This document shows positions 58,111 through 64,000 of a DNA stretch of 64,000 bases, piece after piece; positions within the stretch are counted from its first letter, which is position 1, and each line of letters starts with the position of its first letter. The notes under the pieces were generated by a model, which saw only the letters and a list, made by a program, of their open reading frames with translations, did not search any database and was not told the DNA's origin. The translations under genes were made by a program, and so were the position numbers. This stretch comes from Mangifera indica (taxonomy: Eukaryota > Streptophyta > Magnoliopsida > Sapindales > Anacardiaceae). The DNA is taken from NCBI RefSeq assembly GCF_011075055.1, contig NC_058137.1:15981463-16045462 (forward strand), given 5' to 3'.

Positions 58111-59560
58111 CTCCAATTGGATTCTAGATTTTAGGGTTGCTTATCACATGATAACCAATGCTTTGGTATTGTCCTTTCTACATCCTCACACTAGTATGCC
58201 TTCTTTAATTGTTGGGAATGATTATTCATTATCGATTTCACATTAGAGGTTTGTGTGTCTATCTAAATCCATTCATTTTCTAATTGTCTTATTTGATATG
58301 TTGTATGTATTATCGTTATGTAAAAATTTGTTGTCTATTCATAAATTAACCTCTGATAATAATTCTTTTTGTCTTCTTGACTCACCTGATCTTGTGATTA
58401 AGGACAAATAGATAGGATAAATTTTTCTTTCTTATTACAGTAGTAATGGTTTCTATTAGTTGACTCTTTTAGTCATTGCAGCTTATTCGTCTGTTCTATC
58501 TCATCTAATGTTTGGCATCGTCGTCTTGGTAATCCATCATCTAAAGTGCTCAAAATTGTTCTTACCTTCATGTCTAGTTCAGTTCCTCATTCGTAAGATC
58601 TTTCCTTAATCTCTTTGTCTATCTTTTTGGTAAAAGTTATCACCTCTCTTTTACTAAACAAACTTACATAACTCGCTAACCTCTCAAGCTTCTTCACTTA
58701 AATGTTTGGGGTCCTACTCTTGTTCTATCATTATCATCTTTTAAATAATATTTCTCTATTATTGATGATTTTAGTCAATATATATGGTTATACCTTATGT
58801 TTAAAAAGTCTAACGTTATTGTTGTCTTTGTTAAACTTAAGTTAATGATAAAAAAACCTTCTTTCTTGCTCAATTTAAATTATTTGTTTTGATAGTGGTG
58901 GTGAATTTAATAATAACTTGTTTTGTTCCTTTTTTTAGTCTCACGATATTACACATCAACTATCATGTCTCTATACCTCTCCCCAAATGGTGTTGTTGAG
59001 AGGAAACACCATGACATAGTGGAAAAAGGTCATTGTCTCTGATTACAAGCTAACCTACATCTTGCCTTTTGGGTAGAGGCTTTTTCTACTATTGTTTTTT
59101 CTATTAACAAGTTGGTCATACCACTACTTTAACATAAGAGTGCATTTGAAGTTCTTCTTTAGCACTCACACAAATATGGTATTTTACGAACTTTTGGTTA
59201 TGCTTGTTATCCAGTACTCAATTTGATTGCACTATATAAATTAGCTCTTCTGTTTATTCTTTACTTATTCTTGGGGTATAATGTTTCACATCATAGGTAT
59301 TGGTGTCTTCATGTGCCCACTAGTCATGTCTACATCTTCTATCATATGTTATTTCATAAGATTATATTTCCTAGGTATGTTAGTTATCCTTACTTCTGAG
59401 ATACTTCTTTAGGGTTTTGCTCATTGACTATTCCTTCTACCAACATTTAGATGGCTAATATGATGGGCCCATATCTCTCTTATCCAACTTTTATGCCATT
59501 TAAACCTTTACAACCTAACAATAACTCTTAACCGATTCTTAAAACTATTGGTGCTCTTAA
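58111..59560 (+). pseudogene. Protease and integrase of element C
   Basis: NWILDFRVAYHMITNALVL: the protease D-S-G reads D-F-R (58127-58135). Then LIVGNDYSLSIS, KNLLSIHKLTSDNNSFCLL, FGIVVLVIHHLKCSK for the decayed pre-integrase domain, and an integrase core with IIDDFSQYIWLYLMF, FDSGGEFNN and PNGVVERKHH (Glu kept). The catalytic wording is recognisable but split over frames. Confidence 0.8.
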
Positions 59561-59699
59561 TTCACCCTTAGTTGTTTTCGCTTCTTTCGACACATTTATA
59601 TCTGATAAATCTAAGACACCAACTCTTAGGCCTATGTTTTAAAATATTAATAAGATTATGGCTTAATCTTTTCATCTGATTCATAGGGCTCTTATTGCG

Positions 59700-61110
59700 G
59701 AAACACTTAATGTTGAATTCCACGAGCTTACCATATTCAAGTAAGTTCAATCCTTTCTATATTGGCATCAGGCCATAAGAGAGGATATGGTACCCTTATA
59801 AGAAACAACAATTAGGTTTTTATCTCATATCTAATTATAAAATTTTGTTGGTTTTTAATGGGTTTACAAGGTCAAACACTGAGCTAATAGGTTAATTGAG
59901 CGATATAAGGTTTGTTTAGTTGCCAAAGGTTTCCATTAGCAAGTTGGTGTAGATTTTGTAAAACCTTCAGTCTTGTTGTTAAGCCAACCACTATCTGTAT
60001 GATTCTTGCACTTTCTACCATGTACAACTAGCCTTTACATTAACTTGATATCAAGAATGCTTTTCTTCAAGGATTTCTCACTAAAGAAGTATTCATGGAG
60101 TAACCTCCCAGTTTCATAGACCCTTGTTGTCAATCTCATGTGTGTTGCCTTATTAAGGTTATATATAGCCTTAAACAGGCACCTTAAGCATTGTATCATC
60201 ACTCTTACTCGTTTCTTCTTGATTCTAGATTTGTCAATACTTGGTCTGATCCACCTTAGTGGTGGTTCTCCTTATTTATATAGATTACTTGGTTATTACT
60301 AGTTCTTATGGCCCAACTATTACAGACAATGTCTCAACATTATGTTTTACCTTCACTTGTCAAGATTTGGGTACCCCCGATTTCTTCCTTAATATGAAAG
60401 CTACTCAACAGTTTGTCACTTTACATCTGTCTCAACTTCGTTACATGGTAGATCTATTTTGATGTTTTCAACTTAAGTTATACATTCCTTTTACTATCAC
60501 CTTTGTTAGTTCCAAGACATCACCATCTAATGATGATATCCCATTTCAAAATGCTCCTACTCATAGGGATATACGTGTAACCAAATGTATTTTTTGTTAT
60601 ATTAAGGGCACTTTATTTCATGGTCTCACATTTCATTGTGACTCTAGTCCTCATCTTTTTGCTTATTCCGATATTGACTAGTCTATTGATGTTTCAACAT
60701 ATCATTTTATCACTAGTAGTTGTGTTTTCCTAAGTTTTAATCTTGTTTTTTAGAATGCCAAGAAATAGACTATTTTGTCCTCCTCTAGTGTAGAGTCTGA
60801 GTATAGGTCACTTGCATATATGAGTGTTAATGTTTAGTGGTTTTGTTATCTTCTACAAGAGCTTGGCATTCCACTACACTCATCTCCACTTGGGCTTTGT
60901 GACAATCAATTTGTCTTGCACATGGCTACCAATCTAGTGTCTCATGCTTGCACATGACATATCGATATCGACCTACACTTTATCTATGAGTTAGTTTCTT
61001 ATAAGGCTATTTGACTCTAACATGTCTCTACAATTTCTCATCTTGTTGATATCTCATGAGTGTTTTCTTTCATTATGTCTTCAGTTGCAATTCAAGAGCT
61101 ACCACTGTAA
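59700..61110 (+). pseudogene. Reverse transcriptase and RNase H of element C
   Basis: RT pieces: VEFHELTIFK, IERYKVCLVAKGFH, a KNAFLQGFL-type segment near 60055, then LLIYIDYLVITSSYG, where YVDD reads YIDY (60277-60288), and DLGTPDFFLNMKATQ. RNase H: YIKGTLFHGLTFHCD, a SSSVESEYRSLAYM segment, CYLLQELGIPLHSSP-LGLCDNQF and HIDIDLHFIYELVS. It ends before the purine tract at 61111-61120. Confidence 0.85.
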
Positions 61111-61121
61111 TTACGGGAGAG

Positions 61122-61281
61122 TGTTAAATAATATTTACTTTCCCTTTTGATCAAATTCTGATTGATTTAATTTGATCTGATTCTAATTCAATATTATTCT
61201 AATTTGGTGTATACTATTTTTTTTCCATTTTATAGGATTAGATTTCCTTTCTAGATTATACTGTAATACAATAAATTGTAC
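61122..61281 (+). mobile_element. 3' LTR of element C, truncated
   Basis: TGTTAAATAATATTTACTTT to AATTGTACA; it matches the first 160 bp of the 5' LTR and then stops. Confidence 0.85.
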
Positions 61282-62377
61282 ACACCCATGTGTGAAAGTA
61301 CCTGTATGCATTTGGGAAAATTGAGAATAAAGATGCAAAGAGATAGCAAATAATTTATATACTTCCAAAGTGAACATATGAGCTTAGAAATAACCATTCG
61401 ACCCTTATATAGGTAGATTTTAATGAAAAAAAAATACAAAACCCTAACAAAGGCTAATATGGGTATGCCTAACTATGTGGACAACAATATGGACCTCGAT
61501 CAAAATGGTTCTAAGTTAAAACCAGAAAATGATATATTACATATTTAGAACCACCAAGTTATATGCAGTGTGGTAGTGAAAGTGTCAAGCCAAGTTTATG
61601 TGACATTGATACCTTTAAATGATTTAGCATTGACAACAAGCTTCAAAGCATTTGGGATTCATGTACAATAGCAGCAAAGGCTTGGGATCTTGTTACCTCA
61701 TGCTATGATATCCATAACCCTAAGCCTAACCAACAAGTGCAATAGGTGCACTTTACGATCGAATCTTGGATGTTTTATGCTTTCACTGAGCGTTCAAGGA
61801 TATTAATATATATCGTATGATCTTAGTCATCTGGAATGACACCACTAATATGAACTTAGGTGTTGGGCACATTGATATTTTGGATGGGCATCAAGGATGT
61901 TAGATAAACATCTGTTTTGGCACAAGAATGATGAACACAAAATACTAGATATTTGATATTGGGATTTATAGATAATTTGTATGAGATTGTTTACTTATTA
62001 AGTGTATTCACTCAAGTGTTCTTTTCCTTTAACTTTATAGGTAAAGTCATTGAGTTATAGGGTAGCCGTGGGGGAGCCAGTAGGTCAGCTTGTGGTAGTA
62101 CAAGAAGACAAAGGCAATTTTATCATTTTTATTATAACTGTACATTTTATGTGTTTCGTTATTTCTTATTTCTATTAATGCACATTTAGCTGATGAGATG
62201 TTGTTTCAGATTTATATGTTTGATTTTAATGTAATAATTAATACACATTCGAAATTATGCGATTTTCATTAAAAAAACATATTTGACGTTAATTCTCTAC
62301 ATGTAAAGTTTTAGTTTGACACACCTCTTCAAATACATATTTCACATAAAGGTATATATTTGGAGTGGTGTATTACA
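61282..62377 (+). mobile_element. 5' LTR of element E, left-truncated
   Basis: It begins inside the LTR (ACACCCATGTGTGAAAG, a palindromic LTR word) and ends GGAGTGGTGTATTACA. Parts are collinear with the solo LTR 13076-15199: AACTATGTGGACAAC at about 61471 against GACTATGTAAACGATG at 14241, and the GGTAAAGTCATTGAG block against 14875. Confidence 0.7.
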
Positions 62378-62380
62378 TTT

Positions 62381-62395
62381 TGGTATTATAACATG
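62381..62395 (+). promoter_or_regulatory. Primer binding site of element E
   Basis: TGGTATTATAACATG, a decayed TGGTATCAGAGCATG, three bases after the LTR end. Confidence 0.7.
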
Positions 62396-62447
62396 ATTTT
62401 GAGAACCCAAAAGTGTTTTAAATTTGCGTTATTGTTTTGATAAGCCC

Positions 62448-63540
62448 TTATGCGACACTGCCTACCCTAGAAGTGTAAAGAGGTACCAAGATTTGGGAAA
62501 ATCTTTTTGATAGTCTTACATGAAGAAAGATGTAGCAGATTTCCTAAATGGAAATGATAGCACATTTCAATGGATTTTATGGTTGGTTTGTCAAGAGCCA
62601 AAAGAGGTTATAATGCTTTATGGGTCATTGTGGATAGATTAACTAAGTTAGCGCATTTTATCCTTGCTAAAGATATCACAAGTATTGATCAGTTGGGTCA
62701 GATATATGTCAGGAAGATAGTGAGACTACATGGTATACCCAAGACAATTGTGTTAGATAGGGACACGAGATTTGTTTCAACTTTTTAGTAGAGTTTACAG
62801 AGGTCTATAGGTATGAGGTTAGCATTTAGAACATGTTGAGGGCATGTTGTTTGGATCAAAGAACGAATTAGTAGGATGTATTACCACTTATGGAGTTTAC
62901 TCAAAATAACAACTATTATACAACCATCTGAATGGCTTCAATTTAAGATTTTATGGAAGTGCAAATGACTGATTTATTAGGGTAAGATAAGTGAAATGAA
63001 TGTCTTGGCATAAGCTTTGGGGCCAAAGATAACCAAAAAATGATTAAAGATGTGAGATTAATTAGGGAGAGGATGAAACACACCAAGGATTGCAAGAGAA
63101 ATTATGCCAATCAGAGGAGGTGAGACCTAGAGTTTGATGTAGGTGATAAAGTTTTTGTCAAAGTTGCCCCTTACCATCATGTGATAAGATTTGGATGAAA
63201 AGATAAGTTGGCTTTGAGATTTTAGAATGTGTGAGTAAGGTTGTCTACTAACTTGCACTACCAGTGAGCATAAATTGGATTCATAATGCATTTCATATGC
63301 CATTGCTATATAAGTAAATCAGTGACCTAACCCATGTGTTGTTAGTAGAGGATTTGGAGCTCACAGATAATCTAGTTTATGAGGAGCACCCAGTTTAAAA
63401 TATTGGATAGACAGGTGAAACAGCTCAAATATAAGCATATTCTACTGGTTAAAGTGCTATAAAGAAATCATCCAATTGAGGAGGTCACCTATGAGGTGGA
63501 ATAGGACATGAGACAAAGGTTTCCATAGCTGTTTAAGTGA
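62448..63540 (+). pseudogene. Integrase and chromodomain-like end of element E
   Basis: PRSVKRYQDLGKSF and MKKDVADF (zinc-domain region) start only about 70 bp after the primer site. Then HISMDFMVGLSRAKRGYNAL (first Asp), VDRLTKLAHFILAKD, LYVRKIVRLHGIPKTIV-like wording and LDRDTRFVSTF (second Asp). The catalytic Glu region is lost. The C-terminal part gives EFDVGDKVFVKVAP and, at about 63395-63535, ILDRQVKQLKYKHILLVKVL and EVTYEVE-DMRQRFP, the chromodomain-like tail of Del/Tekay elements. Many stops. Confidence 0.83.
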
Positions 63541-63576
63541 ATTTTAAGAACAAAATTCTTTCAAAGATGAGAGAAA

Positions 63577-64000
63577 TGTAACACCCACAAGTATGCTCTA
63601 GGTTATTTTTGTCTTTTGCTTGAGTTGAGTAATTATGTGTGAGAATTATTTATTACGTGTGAGATTTGGGATACACAGTCGTGTAAGGATGTTACACACC
63701 TGTGTGTCATGGCAAAGGTGAAATGGTCTTTTTCAAGATATGCGTGTTATTTGACCAAGTTTGGACATAATACACACCCGTGCATAAGGTATGCAAGCCC
63801 GTGTATCGTTAGCAAATTTGAATTCAAAGAAAATGATATGTTTTGTGAGGATTTCAAAACATGACTTTGATCACATAATGGCATACATGCCCATGTGCCT
63901 TAAGTACACACCCGTGTACTTCTTCCTAGAGAGAAAATAAAAAAGAGTTACAATTATGTTTAGTTGAGTTTTACCATACCTTTTTTAGAGAAAAACATAA
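63577..64000 (+). mobile_element. 3' LTR of element E, cut by the window edge
   Basis: It starts TGTAACACCCACAAGTATG after the purine-rich AAAGATGAGAGAAA. It carries at least five ACAC..GTGT-type palindromic words in the first 350 bp. Confidence 0.85.

Larger units (their letters stand above)
56204..61281 (+). mobile_element. Ty1/copia element C with short LTRs
   Basis: The 5' LTR (56204-56430) is followed at once by an iMet-type primer site. Gag, protease, integrase, RT and RNase H follow in order on the plus strand. A purine tract ACGGGAGA precedes the 3' LTR at 61122. The 3' LTR is cut after about 160 bp where gypsy LTR sequence begins (61282). Decay is strong, with stops in every domain. 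Confidence 0.87.
61282..64000 (+). mobile_element. Gypsy element E, chromovirus-like, internally deleted
   Basis: 5' LTR remnant (61282-62377), primer site at 62381, integrase fragment and decayed chromodomain region, then the 3' LTR from 63577 to the window end. Gag, protease, RT and RNase H are missing. Related to element A and to the solo LTR at 13076 by its LTR start TGTAACACCCACAAG. Confidence 0.83.

Overview
The window is AT-rich intergenic DNA of a flowering plant, almost certainly a dicot-type nuclear genome. It is built almost entirely of decayed LTR retrotransposons. I recognise no intact host gene, rRNA, tRNA, CRISPR array or bacterial-type operon. The plant assignment rests on the element types: Sirevirus-like and other Ty1/copia elements, Athila/Tat-like and chromovirus-like Ty3/gypsy elements, iMet and Asp tRNA primer sites, and a short Mutator-like transposon with a 9-bp target duplication. 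Nothing identifies the species.

Layout. 1-4661: 3' part of a Sirevirus-type copia element, with gag end, protease, pre-integrase, an extra ORF in the env position, a 34-bp tandem array, a polypurine tract and the 3' LTR. 4662-7762: deleted copy of copia family B (gag, RNase H, 1.8-kb LTR). 7763-9606: Athila/Tat-like gypsy pol fragment. 9607-12814: non-coding DNA with an LTR-like block. 12815-37520: a deep nest. A 265-bp tandem duplication was split by a minus-strand chromovirus-like gypsy element A (15210-37253). Element A carries a 2.7-kb solo LTR inside one LTR, a second LTR-like block inside pol, and a complete 10.6-kb Athila-like element (25685-36295) inside its 5' LTR. The Athila element in turn carries a 1,003-bp Mutator-like element (28360-29362). 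A separate solo LTR (13076-15199) abuts element A on the left.

37521-43150: two more rearranged copies of copia family B, with a 94-bp near-perfect hairpin and a deletion junction filled with inverted LTR-like sequence. 43151-50147: a structurally complete copia element G with an ATATG target duplication. 50153-51448: low-copy-looking DNA. 51449-52851: Sirevirus-like solo LTR. 54089-56150: minus-strand copia pol fragment D. 56204-61281: copia element C with very short LTRs. 61282-64000: chromovirus-like gypsy element E with an internal deletion, running off the right edge.

No element looks autonomous. Three of the reverse transcriptases have an Asp-to-Asn change in the catalytic motif, a fourth has Asp-to-Tyr, and many stops sit where CAA, CAG or CGA is expected, as in old methylated repeats. 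The most informative content is structural: target-site duplications, insertion order, deletion junctions, inverted duplications and LTR sub-repeats. No gene set here forms a recognisable new system.
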